The notes under the pieces are model-generated. The model was not told the origin of the DNA, did not search any database, and saw only the letters and a program-made list of their open reading frames with translations. A stretch of DNA of 64,000 bases from Streptomyces sp. T12 (GTDB taxonomy: Bacteria; Actinomycetota; Actinomycetes; Streptomycetales; Streptomycetaceae): positions 9,465,001 to 9,529,000 of the forward strand of contig NZ_CP117866.1 in assembly GCF_028736035.1 (NCBI RefSeq), written 5' to 3'. Every line of letters starts with the position of its first letter. The stretch's first letter is position 1. Positions 17,534 to 26,708 of this stretch are shown here, in pieces. The translations under genes were made by a program, and so were the position numbers.

Positions 17534-18070
17534 TCAGATCACGCAGCCCACATGCGCCAGCGCCTGCTTCAGCAGCACCCCGTGGCCGCCCGGCATCTCG
17601 CTCTGCACCGCCGGTGACAGGGCCTCCTGCGGGCTGAACCAGACCAGGTCGAGGGCGTCCTGGCGGGGGCGGCAGTCGCCGGTGACCGGGACGACGTAGG
17701 CGAGGGACACCGCGTGCTGGCGCGGGTCGTGGTACGGCGTCATGCCCTGCGTCGGGAAGTACTCCGCGACGGTGAACGGCTGCAGGGAGGTCGGGACGCG
17801 CGGGAGCGCCATCGGGCCGAGGTCCTTCTCCAGGTGGCGCAGGAGGGCGTCACGGACGCGCTCGTGGTGCAGCACGCGGCCGGAGACCAGGGTCCGGCTG
17901 ACCGTTCCGTCCGCTCCGATGCGCAGCAGGAGGCCGATGCTGGTGACCTCGCCGCTGTCGTCGACGCGCACGGGTACGGCCTCGACGTACAGGATCGGCA
18001 TGCGCGCGCGTGCCATCTCCAGCTCGTCGGGGGACAGCCAGCCGGGCGTGGTTTCGGTCATGTCAGACAT
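17534..18070 (-). CDS. DUF4916 NUDIX-fold protein
   Basis: A 178-aa actinobacterial protein of the DUF4916 group, distantly NUDIX-like (ILYVEAVPVRVDDSGEVTSIGLLLR, VLHHERVRDALLRHLEKDLG, YFPTQGMTPYHDPRQHAVSLAYVVPV). The canonical NUDIX box GX5EX7REUXEEXGU is not conserved; only RVRDALLRHLEKDLG aligns with it. Hydrolase activity is therefore uncertain. An in-frame ATG three codons in (18061) is an alternative start. Confidence 0.78.
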   Translation of the reverse strand: MSDMTETTPGWLSPDELEMARARMPILYVEAVPVRVDDSGEVTSIGLLLRIGADGTVSRTLVSGRVLHHERVRDALLRHLEKDLGPMALPRVPTSLQPFTVAEYFPTQGMTPYHDPRQHAVSLAYVVPVTGDCRPRQDALDLVWFSPQEALSPAVQSEMPGGHGVLLKQALAHVGCVI

Positions 18071-18103
18071 TGCTTGATCATACTTTCCGGGAATTGCGAA
18101 CGC

Positions 18104-19288
18104 TCAGTCGCGGGGCTGACGGGGTTCTGTGGCAGGGGTGGGCGTGGGGACGGGTTCGGGGGCGGGAAGTCCGTAGAGGCGGCGGGCGTTGTCGCCGGCC
18201 GTCCACGCCGCGATCCGCAGCGCGTCCGGCAGGCTCAGTTCGTCGGCGTCCACCCGGTCCTGGAGCAGGTCGCCCAGGCCGCGGCGGAACGCCAGTGCGC
18301 CGAGCCGGTAGAACTCGGCCAGACCATACGCGTCGGAGCTGTACAACAGCTTGCGGAACGGCGTGATCTCCAGCGCCTCCGCCAGGATCGCCCCGGACCG
18401 GGCGGGGCCGACGTGGTGCAGGGTGAGGCCCACGTCCAGGTACACCTGCTCGAAGACCGCTGCCAGGTAGGCGGCCTGGCGCTGGTACGGCCAGCAGTGC
18501 AGGAGCAGGACGGGGACCGTGCCCTTGGTGAGGTGCAGCCAGTCCGTCAGGTGGGTGGGGTCCACCCGGTGCAGGCGGATGTCGTTGTCGCCGAATCCGG
18601 TGTGCAGCTGCAGGGGGAGTCCCAGGTCGACCGCCGTCCACAGCAGGTGCCGTACGAGGACCGGGTCGGCCAGCCGGCCGCCGTTCGCCGGCCAGTGCCG
18701 GGCCGCCTCGGTGACCTCCGCCGCCGAGGGGGGTGCCGGGTCCAGGTCGAAGCCGGTGCGGTAGGCGGCCACCGACTTCACGGCCACCACGCCCGGACGT
18801 CGTACGGCCTCCTCGGCGGCCGTGCGGAAGGCGGTGGCGTAGGCGTCCGGCTCGACTCCCTCGGCCACTACCGCTTCGGCGACCGTTTCCAGTCGCACCA
18901 CCTCGTACGCGGTCGCGTCGGCGGTCTCCGCCAGTTCCGCGGGTGTGGTGATGCGGTGCGGGGTGTACCCGGTGTCGACGCAGAACGTCCCGGTTCCGGT
19001 GGCGGTCAGGAACCGGCGGTTCACCTCGTGCGCGCCGAGCTCCGCGCGCCGGGTCAGGTAGGCGTCGGCGGGGGCGTGGCGCGGCAGATCGAGCAGGGGT
19101 GCGCAGTGGCGGCGTACGGCCACGCCGGCCGGGGTGTCGAAGGGCGAGATGCCGGGCCAGGGCCCGCCCTCGGTGAGCAGGGACTCGAAGCCGTCCCTGT
19201 CCAGGTCGGCGGTGACGACCCCGTGGCAGTGATGGTCCACCAGCGGCAGCGCGGCGAGCGTCTCGTGGACCGGCCCTGTGGCGCTCAT
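18104..19288 (-). CDS. Amidohydrolase (amidohydro-rel/FluG N-half-like)
   Basis: A 394-aa TIM-barrel hydrolase. Metal-binding elements are the HxH in PLVDHHCHGVV, His in LPLQLHTGFGDND, His in VPVLLLHCWPYQRQ and Asp in LLYSSDAYG. It starts 1 bp after the stop of the glutamine-synthetase-like gene. The same two domains are fused as amidohydrolase plus GS in fungal FluG and in plant nodulin/GS proteins, so the pair probably acts in one pathway, for example making and cleaving a gamma-glutamyl amide. That pathway role is inferred. Confidence 0.83.
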   Translation of the reverse strand: MSATGPVHETLAALPLVDHHCHGVVTADLDRDGFESLLTEGGPWPGISPFDTPAGVAVRRHCAPLLDLPRHAPADAYLTRRAELGAHEVNRRFLTATGTGTFCVDTGYTPHRITTPAELAETADATAYEVVRLETVAEAVVAEGVEPDAYATAFRTAAEEAVRRPGVVAVKSVAAYRTGFDLDPAPPSAAEVTEAARHWPANGGRLADPVLVRHLLWTAVDLGLPLQLHTGFGDNDIRLHRVDPTHLTDWLHLTKGTVPVLLLHCWPYQRQAAYLAAVFEQVYLDVGLTLHHVGPARSGAILAEALEITPFRKLLYSSDAYGLAEFYRLGALAFRRGLGDLLQDRVDADELSLPDALRIAAWTAGDNARRLYGLPAPEPVPTPTPATEPRQPRD

Positions 19289-19289
19289 G

Positions 19290-20693
19290 TCAGTACTTCC
19301 AGCGGTACGTCGCCGCCACCTGGTCGTCGTCCAGCCCGGCGACGGCGCTCAGTTCGCCCTGTCGTACGGCGATCACGGCGTCGGTGAGGACCGGGCCCAG
19401 CGCGGCACGCAGCGGCTCGTTCGTGCGGAACTCCTCGACGGCCTCGCCCAGCGAGGTCGGCAGCCTGCGGACACCACGGGCCGTCGCCTCGTCCGCGCCC
19501 AGATGTGCCGGATCCCCGGTGATCTCCTGGGGCAACCGCGCCCCCGACGTCAGCACGTCCAGCCCGGCGGCGATCAGGCAGCCGAGGGCGAGGTACGGGT
19601 TGGCGGCCAGGTCCACCGGCTTGATCTCCAGGTTGGCGGCTTGGGCGCGATGGCCCGCCGTGCCGGTGACGACGCGCAGCCCGGCCTCCCGTGTCTCGTG
19701 GCCCCAGGCCGTGAACACCCCGGCCCACTGGGAGGGGCGCAGGCGCAGATAGCTGGCCGGGCTCGGCGCGGTCACCGCGGTGAGGGCGGGGAGGTGGGTG
19801 AGGATGCCGGCCGCGAGCGACTCGGCTTCGGGGCGCATGCCGTGGCGGCGGTCGCCGCCCGCGTGCAGGTTCACGCCGTCGCGCCAGGCGGAGAGGTGGA
19901 CATGGCCGCCGTTGCCGACGCCCTGCCCGTGGACCGCCGGGGCGAAGGACACCGCGAACCCGTGGCGCTGGGCGACCGCGCGGATCGTCTGCCGCACCAG
20001 CACGCTGCGGTCGGCCGCCGCCACCGGGTCGAGCGCGGCCACGGAGAGTTCGAACTGCCCGGCCGCGTACTCGGGATGGAACTGTTCGACCTCCACGCCC
20101 TGCCGCGCGAGCGCCGCCAGCAGATCGGCCGCGCAGTCGCTCAACTCGACCTGGCGGGTGGCGCCGTACGCCGGGCCGGACACCGCCGGCACGAACTCGC
20201 CGTCGGCACCGGGCGGTCGGCCGACGGCCCACTCGATCTCGATGCTCGCCTGGAAGGTGACGCCGTGGCGGTCGACGGCCTTCTGGACGGTGTGCCGCAG
20301 GAAGGTACGGCTGCACGCGGGATGCCGCTCGCCCTCCTGGGTGATCCGGTCGACCGGCGCCCACGCCCAGCCGGGCTGACCGGACAGCTCCGCCAGCAGG
20401 TCCAGGTCGGGGTAGAGGCGCAGATCGCCGTCCGGGGAGCCGAGGACGTCGGTGGTGACGATCGAGTCGTTCGCCAGGAAGGTGTCGAAGACCGGCGACA
20501 TCCCGACGCCCCAGGCCGCCGCCGAGGCGAGCTTCGCCGTCGGGATCGTCTTCACCCGGCCGATGCCCGCCGTGTCGACGTAGGCCAGGACGATCCCGTG
20601 CACGCCCCGCCCGGACAGCTCGCCGCTGAGCGCACCGGCCCGTTCGACGTCACCGGGGCGTCCTCCCGGGACGGGGTCGGCAAGGGTGGTCAT
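19290..20693 (-). CDS. Glutamine-synthetase-family ligase (GlnA3/GlnA4-like)
   Basis: A 467-aa GS-fold protein. The N-terminal beta-grasp region contains VHGIVLAYVDTAGIGRVKTIP. The catalytic barrel contains VEQFHPEYAAGQFELSV, GNGGHVHLSAW and PSPASYLRLRPSQWAGVF. It lacks the adenylylation-type C-terminus of true GSI. Streptomyces has several such GS-like ligases that make gamma-glutamyl-polyamines or gamma-glutamyl-ethanolamide rather than glutamine, and pairing with an amidohydrolase fits that type of catabolism. The amine substrate is not deducible here. Confidence 0.85.
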   Translation of the reverse strand: MTTLADPVPGGRPGDVERAGALSGELSGRGVHGIVLAYVDTAGIGRVKTIPTAKLASAAAWGVGMSPVFDTFLANDSIVTTDVLGSPDGDLRLYPDLDLLAELSGQPGWAWAPVDRITQEGERHPACSRTFLRHTVQKAVDRHGVTFQASIEIEWAVGRPPGADGEFVPAVSGPAYGATRQVELSDCAADLLAALARQGVEVEQFHPEYAAGQFELSVAALDPVAAADRSVLVRQTIRAVAQRHGFAVSFAPAVHGQGVGNGGHVHLSAWRDGVNLHAGGDRRHGMRPEAESLAAGILTHLPALTAVTAPSPASYLRLRPSQWAGVFTAWGHETREAGLRVVTGTAGHRAQAANLEIKPVDLAANPYLALGCLIAAGLDVLTSGARLPQEITGDPAHLGADEATARGVRRLPTSLGEAVEEFRTNEPLRAALGPVLTDAVIAVRQGELSAVAGLDDDQVAATYRWKY

Positions 20694-20748
20694 ACGCTCT
20701 CCTCGAGCTCGGCCGGTCCGCGCCGGTCCGGGCGGTCCCCGCTGGGCG

Positions 20749-21558
20749 TCAGGGTTTCACGGCCACCGCGCCGTACTGCGGCACCGGGGCGGGCGAGCCC
20801 GAGGCGCGCCACTGCGAGCAGGCCACCATGCCCGGCTCCAGCAGCTCCAGCCCGTCGAAGAAGGCGGCGATGTCCGTGCCGCTGCGGGCGGTGATCGGCG
20901 GCGTGGCGTTCTCGTTCCAGAACTTCATCGCCGGGATCTGGCCCTCGCCGCCGAGCTCGGAGTCGAAGGTCGGGTGCGTCAGGACCAGGAGGCTGCCGGA
21001 GGGGACCGCGGCCAGGACGCGCCGCACGATCTCGCGGGCCTTGTCGTAGTCCAGGACGAAGTTGAGGATGCCCAGCATCATCACGGCGACCGGCTGGGTG
21101 AAGTCCAGGGTCTGCCCGGCGCGTTCGATGATGGCGTCCGGGTCGTGCACATCGGCGTCGATGTAGGCGGTGACGCCCTCGCGGGTGCCGGTCAGCAGCG
21201 TACGGGCGTGCACGAGGACGATCGGGTCGTTGTCGACGTACACGATCCGGGAGTCGGGCGCGACCAGCTGGGCGATCTCGTGGGTGTTCTCCGCCGTCGG
21301 CAGTCCGGTGCCGATGTCCAGGAACTGCCGTACGCCCCGCTCCTCGGCCACGAAGCGCACCGCACGGCCGAGGAACTCGCGGTCGGCGCGGGCGATGTCC
21401 CGGATGATCGGGAACATCCCGGCGACATGCTCGCCGACCTGCTGGTCGACCTCGTAGTTGTCCTTGCCGCCGATCCAGTAGTTCCACACGCGCGCGTTGT
21501 GCGCCACACCGGTGTTCAGCCTCGCCGACCCGCCCGACGGGGTGTGGCCATCACTCAC
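20749..21558 (-). CDS. SAM-dependent methyltransferase, Methyltransf_19 (formerly DUF574)
   Basis: I chose GTG 21558, seven bases after GAGG, giving 269 aa; the frame extends open to 21627. Diagnostic segments are VWNYWIGGKDNYEVDQQVGEHV at the N-terminus, the SAM motif RQFLDIGTGLPT, VYVDNDPIVLVHARTLL and the late FFDGLELLEPGMV. These proteins are abundant in Streptomyces with unknown targets. A second member is encoded at 35112-35930. It lies upstream of the GS-like gene on the same strand but 55 bp away, so co-transcription is uncertain. Confidence 0.9.
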   Translation of the reverse strand: MSDGHTPSGGSARLNTGVAHNARVWNYWIGGKDNYEVDQQVGEHVAGMFPIIRDIARADREFLGRAVRFVAEERGVRQFLDIGTGLPTAENTHEIAQLVAPDSRIVYVDNDPIVLVHARTLLTGTREGVTAYIDADVHDPDAIIERAGQTLDFTQPVAVMMLGILNFVLDYDKAREIVRRVLAAVPSGSLLVLTHPTFDSELGGEGQIPAMKFWNENATPPITARSGTDIAAFFDGLELLEPGMVACSQWRASGSPAPVPQYGAVAVKP

Positions 21559-21705
21559 GACTCGTCCTCTCCTCGCACGAACGACCGAAACCGGCCATCG
21601 CCGCCATTGTGCCTTTCGGTTGATCACGCTGTCCTGGGAATCGGCAGAGCCGGCAGGGCTGTTGGCGTGCGGTTGTCGGCGGGTGGGAGAGAGCCGCCGG
21701 CCGTG

Positions 21706-22536
21706 CTATTCGATCTCACTGGGGCTCGCGGCGGGCGTCTTCCCGGCCAGGACGTCCTCGAGGCGCTGGGTGCCGAGTTTCACCGCCTGCTCGACGGAGT
21801 CGTGCTCGTCCCCGTCGAGCCCGCCCGCCGTGACGGTGATCGCGTCGTTGCCGACGCGCACGGCGGCCACGTCCAGGGTGAGCGTGGCCTCCTCGCCGCC
21901 GGTCCTGCCCTGCACCGTCAGGCGCAGGCCCTCACGGGCGTCGCCCACGTCGGGCAGCGTGGTCTCGATGACCTGGACGGTGCGCTCCTCGCCGTCCTCG
22001 GTCATCGTGAACTGGTCGCACTCGTCCGGCAGCTTCGCCATCCAGTTCAAGGAGTCCTGCGGGTCGCTCCGGTCGTAGGAGGCGACCTGGTACAGCAGAC
22101 GTGAGTCGTCCTGCGTGAAGCCGCGCAGCGCGTTCGCTCCCGACGGCTTGCCCAGCAGGTCGTCGTCGTAGAGCGAGTCCATGAGCCGCTGACAGTCGGC
22201 GGCGTCGGCCTTGGCGGTGAGGAAGTCCGAGACGTCGACCGTGCCGATGAGCAGGCTGTCGTGCCAGTTCTCGGCCTCGGTGTCCTTGACCTGCGTCCAC
22301 TCGTCCTCGATGTCCGCCTCGGTGATCAGCGCCGCCTGTGCGCCGGCCTCGGTGAGGACGGGGCTGGGAGAGGAGGTCGGCTGCTTGCGGGCGAGCGGTG
22401 ACGCGGAGACGTCCGAGGCCCGTGATCCGGTTCCGGTTCCGGCGCCGTCGTCCGAGCAGGCCGCGGTGGTCAGCAGCGCGCCTGCCGCCAGAGCCGAGGC
22501 GACGACACGGACGGGGCGGGAAGGACGACGGCTCAT
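21706..22536 (-). CDS. Putative lipoprotein of unknown function
   Basis: A 276-aa protein starting at ATG 22536 behind AGGAG. The signal peptide RRPSRPVRVVASALAAGALL ends with TTAAC, a relaxed lipobox with Cys near residue 27. A Ser/Thr/Pro linker follows, then a soluble domain beginning AALITEADIEDEWTQVKD with two cysteines (ADCQRL, DECDQF) that could form a disulfide. I do not recognise a named domain. It may be an actinobacterial sensor-like or DUF-type lipoprotein. It lies 129 bp downstream of the response regulator, in the same direction. Confidence 0.72.
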   Translation of the reverse strand: MSRRPSRPVRVVASALAAGALLTTAACSDDGAGTGTGSRASDVSASPLARKQPTSSPSPVLTEAGAQAALITEADIEDEWTQVKDTEAENWHDSLLIGTVDVSDFLTAKADAADCQRLMDSLYDDDLLGKPSGANALRGFTQDDSRLLYQVASYDRSDPQDSLNWMAKLPDECDQFTMTEDGEERTVQVIETTLPDVGDAREGLRLTVQGRTGGEEATLTLDVAAVRVGNDAITVTAGGLDGDEHDSVEQAVKLGTQRLEDVLAGKTPAASPSEIE

Positions 22537-22665
22537 TGCGGGTCTCCTGAGGACGCGGGGTACGTGAGAGGACACGGGACACGTGCCCTCAGCGCACCAC
22601 CGGCCCTCTCGGCCCACCAGTGGCACCGGCCCGTTCGGGTGAGCGCGGCCGGCAGGCCCGACGCG

Positions 22666-23364
22666 TCACGTGCCGGGCTGCCCGTATCCGTGCTGCCAGG
22701 CCCAGGCCGCGATCTCGACGCGGTTCCGGGCGGACAGTTTGAGCTGGACGCTGGACAGGTGCGTCTTGACCGTGGACAGGGAGACGTACAGCTCGGCGGC
22801 GATCTCGGCGTTCGTCCGGCCGAGGGCGACCAGCCGGACGACGTCGAGCTCGCGGTCGGTCAGGGGCTCGGTGGGCGGGGCGGGCTTCGCCGGGGCGGCG
22901 GAGACGGTCTGCGGGGCGGTGACGTGCTTGAGCAGGCGGACCGTGACCGACGGCGAGACCAGCGAGTCGCCGGCCGCGGCGGCGCGGACCGCCTCCGCGA
23001 GGAGAGTAGGCCCCGAGTCCTTGAGCAGGAACCCGCACGCGCCGCCGCGCAGCGCCCCGTACACGTACTCGTCGAGGTCGAACGTCGTCACCACGACCAC
23101 CCGCATCGGGTCCGCCACGTCGGGACCCGCCAGCAGCCGGGTCGCCTCCAGGCCGTCCAGCTTCGGCATCCGGATGTCCAGCAGACACACGTCCGGCCGC
23201 TCCCGCCGGGCCAGCGCCACCGCCTCCTCGCCGTCGGCGGCCTCGGCGACCACGGTGATGTCGGGCTGGGCGTTGAGGAAGAAGCGGAAGCCGGTGCGGA
23301 CCATCTCCTGGTCGTCGGCGATGAGGACGCGGATGGGCGCGCCGGGCGGGGTCGGGACGGTCAT
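22666..23364 (-). CDS. NarL/LuxR-type response regulator
   Basis: A 232-aa protein with receiver domain IRVLIADDQEMVRTGFRFFL, phosphoacceptor Asp63 (CLLDIRMPKLDG) and conserved Lys in GFLLKDS. A C-terminal LuxR HTH follows (PLTDRELDVVRLVALGRTNAEIAAELYVSLSTVKTHLSSVQLKL). I use ATG 23364 rather than the upstream in-frame start at 23391. It is the last gene of the DUF4333-ABC-FtsX unit; its probable partner is the histidine kinase transcribed divergently from that unit at 26709. Confidence 0.92.
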   Translation of the reverse strand: MTVPTPPGAPIRVLIADDQEMVRTGFRFFLNAQPDITVVAEAADGEEAVALARRERPDVCLLDIRMPKLDGLEATRLLAGPDVADPMRVVVVTTFDLDEYVYGALRGGACGFLLKDSGPTLLAEAVRAAAAGDSLVSPSVTVRLLKHVTAPQTVSAAPAKPAPPTEPLTDRELDVVRLVALGRTNAEIAAELYVSLSTVKTHLSSVQLKLSARNRVEIAAWAWQHGYGQPGT

Positions 23365-23442
23365 GGCTCGATCATGCCCTACGGGGTTCACGCAGGGGCT
23401 GGCCCCCAGCTGCGGGCAGGCCCCTCGGCGGTCGGTCGGGTC

Positions 23443-25455
23443 TCAGTCGGCGGTCTGTGCGGGGTCGGCGGTCACCTTCCGCAGCAGCGGTCGGCTGCCG
23501 GAGATCGCGGCGAACATGGCGAGCGCGCCGACGACGACACAGACGACGAGTTCGATCGCCCCGGTGGTGTTGATCGTGGCGCCGGCCGCCTTGTTGAGCT
23601 GGTAGGAGCCGTAGGCCCCCATGGCGGTGGTGCCGCCGGCCAGGACGGCCAGGGGGATGACGGTCTCCCGGACCCGTGCCTTGTCCAGCACCTTCAACGG
23701 GGTTCCCGCCAGCCGCAGCAGACCGTAGACGCGGCGCCGGTCCAGGACGTTCGCCGCGGCGGTCAGACCGGCGGAGGTGGCGGCGACGAGGAAGCTCAGC
23801 GCCAGGGTGCCGATGGTGACGGCGTCCAGGCGGTCGAAAGTGGCCTTGTCCGAGCCGCCGGCGTAGTCCTGGCCGTAGGGGAGCCGGCCCGCCCCGAGCG
23901 GGGTGAGGGCGGTGACGGCCGTGTCCAGCTGCTCCTGGCCGCCCTCGACGTGGGCGATGACGCCCGGGCCGCCGCCGAGGAGGTTGTCGTAGGCGTCGGC
24001 GCGGCCGGTGGTGACAGTCGCGGTCACGCCCGCCCGGTGCAGCAGGGTGCGCGCCTGGGCCGCGGTGTGCCGGGCTTCGGAGGCGTGGGCCGTGGTCACG
24101 GCGACCTGGCCCCGGTACTGGGAGGTGTCGGCGCCGAGGAGGCTGACGGCGAAGAACCCGGCGGCGAACCCGGCCAGCACCAGTCCGCTGACGGTTCGCC
24201 AGGCGCCGCGCGGGTCGTCGCTGAGCCGGCGGCCGGCCAGCAAGGTCGCCGGACGCTTGGCGAACCGGCTCACCAGGCGGCCGAGCCGGTCCACCACCCA
24301 GGGGCCGAACAGCCAGAACGCGCCGTAGAACAGCAGGAGCAGGGCGACGGCCTGCTTCGCCTGCAGGCCCCCGCCGCTGAACATGAAGATGACGGCCAGC
24401 GCCGCCGCGAAGAAGGCGAGGCGGATCATGCGGGTGCGCCGGGGGTCGGCCTGCTGGGCGACGCCGAGGGGCGAGGTGGCGACCTGGCGCAGCATCGAGA
24501 CCGCGCTGACGGTGATGAGGGCGGTGACCGCGACCACGACCGTCGCCAGCCAGGGCAGTCCGACCCACAACGTGCCGACGTACCAGGTGCCGACACCGAA
24601 CGGCACCTGAGCGAGCGCGGGCAGCGACAGCACGTACGCGAGCGCCCCGGTCAGCGCCCCGGCCGCGCCGAGTGCCACCGCTTCCAGGGCGGTCATGGCG
24701 ATGATCTGGCGCGGGGTCGCGCCGGCCAGCCGCAGGGCGGCGAGCCGCTGCTCGCGCCGGGCCGCGCCGAGGCGTCCGGCAGCCGCCGACAGCACGACGA
24801 CGGGCATCGCGAGCAGGACGACACCCATGACGGCGATTCCCTGGTCCGCGGCGGTGAACACACTCGCCGTGTCGCCGCCGAACCCGGATATCTCCGCGTG
24901 CTCCGTCTGCGCGATGTCGAACCAGGAGGAGGTGTCCCCGGCGGCCTTCGAGACGGCCGGGTCGGTCGGCGCCCGTCCGACGACGGCGACGAGTTCGTCG
25001 GGGGAGGCGAGACCGGCGGTGCCGATGGTGCCGTAGGACGTCACCTTCGGGAAACGGTCGGCGAGTTGGTTCGTCGGCAGCTTGTGCAGCAGCTCGGCCA
25101 GGGAGGGGGACACGTACACCTCGCCCTGCTTCGGGAAGGAGCTCAGGCCGGGCGGCGCGGGCGTCTGCTTGCGGCCGGAGAGCTGGGCCAGGGAGACGAC
25201 CGTGACGGGCTCCTGGCGGACGTACGTCGTGGCGAGTGCCTGGACCGCGGTGGCCCGCTCGGCCGGTACGGCGTCCGGGGTGCGCCAGGTGGTGTGGCCG
25301 GCGCGGGTGCCGGCGCCGAGAGTGGCGGCGATGATCACCAGCATCACGAACGCGCCGACGGCCGCGGCCCCGGCCGCCAGGAGGTGGCTCTGCAGGCCGC
25401 GGCGGCCGGAGGATCTGGTCAGGTGCCAGGTCAGGGGCAGGACGGGGGAACGCAT
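23443..25455 (-). CDS. FtsX-like ABC transporter permease
   Basis: A 670-aa membrane protein of the MacB/FtsX superfamily: an N-terminal membrane helix (about 27-50), a long extracytoplasmic domain, three central helices (starting QGIAVMGVVLLAMPVVVL), two more in the middle (FFAAALAVIFMFSGGG, ALLLLFYGAFWLFGPW), a second extracytoplasmic domain, and a final three-helix FtsX module near the C-terminus (IGTLALSFLVAATSAGL). It works with the ATPase encoded 29 bp upstream. Such pairs, under a local two-component system, are usually antimicrobial-peptide resistance or lipoprotein/cell-envelope transporters. Confidence 0.9.
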   Translation of the reverse strand: MRSPVLPLTWHLTRSSGRRGLQSHLLAAGAAAVGAFVMLVIIAATLGAGTRAGHTTWRTPDAVPAERATAVQALATTYVRQEPVTVVSLAQLSGRKQTPAPPGLSSFPKQGEVYVSPSLAELLHKLPTNQLADRFPKVTSYGTIGTAGLASPDELVAVVGRAPTDPAVSKAAGDTSSWFDIAQTEHAEISGFGGDTASVFTAADQGIAVMGVVLLAMPVVVLSAAAGRLGAARREQRLAALRLAGATPRQIIAMTALEAVALGAAGALTGALAYVLSLPALAQVPFGVGTWYVGTLWVGLPWLATVVVAVTALITVSAVSMLRQVATSPLGVAQQADPRRTRMIRLAFFAAALAVIFMFSGGGLQAKQAVALLLLFYGAFWLFGPWVVDRLGRLVSRFAKRPATLLAGRRLSDDPRGAWRTVSGLVLAGFAAGFFAVSLLGADTSQYRGQVAVTTAHASEARHTAAQARTLLHRAGVTATVTTGRADAYDNLLGGGPGVIAHVEGGQEQLDTAVTALTPLGAGRLPYGQDYAGGSDKATFDRLDAVTIGTLALSFLVAATSAGLTAAANVLDRRRVYGLLRLAGTPLKVLDKARVRETVIPLAVLAGGTTAMGAYGSYQLNKAAGATINTTGAIELVVCVVVGALAMFAAISGSRPLLRKVTADPAQTAD

Positions 25456-25484
25456 GGCGGGCTCCGGGGGGGGGGAAGGCGGGG

Positions 25485-26168
25485 TCAGGCGACCGTGAAC
25501 TGGCTGTAGTTGCTGATCCGGCCGTCCCGGACCTGGAGGACGCGGTCGCAGTGGGCGGCGACGTCGGCGTCATGAGTGACCATCACCAGGGCGGCGCCCG
25601 TGTCCCGGGTCGCGAAGGTCAGGAGCTGGATCACTTCGGTGCTGGTGCGCTGGTCCAGCGCGCCGGTGGGCTCGTCGGCGAAGACGACGTCCGGCTCGAC
25701 GGCCAGCGCGCGGGCGATGGCGACGCGCTGCGCCTGTCCGCCGGAGAGCTGCCCGGGGCGGCGCTGCTCAAGCCCGTCCAGGCCCAGCGGCGCGAACCAG
25801 CGGCGGGCCCGGGCCACAGCCCGCTTGCGCGGCATGCCCTCCAGCATCAGCGGCAGGGCGACGTTCTCCTCGGCGGGCAGCTCCGGCAGCAACTGGCCGA
25901 ACTGGAAGACGAACCCGAACCGCTTGCGGCGCAGCGCGCTCAGCCGGTTCTCGCCCAAGTCGTCAAGGCGCTCGCCGCGCAGCAGCACTCGGCCTTCGTC
26001 GGGCCGGATGATCCCGGCGAGGGTGTGCAGCAGGGTGGACTTGCCGGACCCCGACGGGCCCATGATCGCCAGCGAGTTGCGCTCACGGACCTCCACGTCC
26101 ACACCGTCCAGGGCGGTGGTGGAGCCGTACTTCTTGACGAGGCCGTACCCGGCCAGAACGGTGCTCAT
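25485..26168 (-). CDS. ABC transporter ATP-binding protein (LolD/MacB type)
   Basis: A 227-aa ATPase. Walker A is GPSGSGKST, Q-loop FVFQFGQLLPELPAEENV, signature LSGGQAQRVAIARAL, Walker B DVVFADEPTGALD and switch His VTHDADVA. The short length and the GALD pattern are typical of the MacB/LolD branch that pairs with FtsX permeases. It is sandwiched between the DUF4333 gene and the permease gene, all on the minus strand and closely spaced. Confidence 0.95.
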   Translation of the reverse strand: MSTVLAGYGLVKKYGSTTALDGVDVEVRERNSLAIMGPSGSGKSTLLHTLAGIIRPDEGRVLLRGERLDDLGENRLSALRRKRFGFVFQFGQLLPELPAEENVALPLMLEGMPRKRAVARARRWFAPLGLDGLEQRRPGQLSGGQAQRVAIARALAVEPDVVFADEPTGALDQRTSTEVIQLLTFATRDTGAALVMVTHDADVAAHCDRVLQVRDGRISNYSQFTVA

Positions 26169-26186
26169 GGTGTGTCGTGGCCCTTC

Positions 26187-26558
26187 TCAGCGCTCGAACT
26201 TCCAGGTGACGCTCTTCGCGTCGGCCTGGGTCACACGGACGGGGATGTCGACGGTCGCGCCGTCGCTCTTCTTGCCGGTGCAGGTGATGGTGGCTCCGGC
26301 CACGGCCTTCAGGCCGGTCGGGCAGGTGATGCCGGAAACCTTGTCGCCGACCCAGGGCAGCGGGTGGATCTTGCTCTCGGTGCGGCCCGCGACCACCTTC
26401 GCCGCGAGCGCCCGGTGGCCGTCCACCGACACCGTGCTGTACTCGTCCAGGCTGCTGGTCGACTCCGTGCCGGAGAGCAGATAGGTACCGAGGCCGCCCA
26501 GCGCGACCACAGCGGTCACGCCGCCGACGACGCCGACGAGGAACTTGCTGCGCTGCAT
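26187..26558 (-). CDS. DUF4333 membrane-anchored protein
   Basis: A 123-aa protein starting ATG 26558, six bases after AGGAG. An N-terminal membrane segment (FLVGVVGGVTAVVALGGLGTYL) is followed by an extracytoplasmic DUF4333 domain with the paired cysteines of GITCPTGL and TITCTGKK. DUF4333 proteins are small actinobacterial exported proteins of unknown function. As first gene of the ABC unit it could be an accessory or sensing subunit of the transporter, which is inference. Confidence 0.82.
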   Translation of the reverse strand: MQRSKFLVGVVGGVTAVVALGGLGTYLLSGTESTSSLDEYSTVSVDGHRALAAKVVAGRTESKIHPLPWVGDKVSGITCPTGLKAVAGATITCTGKKSDGATVDIPVRVTQADAKSVTWKFER

Positions 26559-26657
26559 CGCGTACTCCTGATGTCCGTGGTGAGGATGCGGCTCCACCTT
26601 CGCCCCCGCGCCCGGGCGCGCGCCTCGGCCATAAGGTCGGCGTCAGCGACCGGCCCC

Positions 26658-26673
26658 TCGGCCGATCGGCCGA
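26658..26673. promoter_or_regulatory. 16-bp perfect palindrome in divergent promoter
   Basis: TCGGCCGATCGGCCGA reads the same on both strands. It lies between the DUF4333-ABC unit (minus) and the histidine kinase gene (plus), 35 bp before the kinase ATG, whose likely -10 is TACCGT at 26696-26701. It is a good candidate site for the NarL-type regulator of this module. Confidence 0.45.
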
Positions 26674-26708
26674 TCCCGCCGAGCACGGCCTCGCCTACCG
26701 TGATCGGC

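Noticed and set aside
17534..18070. Active NUDIX hydrolase call for the DUF4916 protein
   Set aside because: The Glu-rich NUDIX box is not conserved, so I left the activity open.
22564..25509. Very long open frame (981 codons) on the plus strand
   Set aside because: It lies antisense to the lipoprotein, response-regulator and FtsX genes and its protein is low-complexity Gly/Arg/Gln/Asp. This is the usual shadow frame in high-GC DNA.
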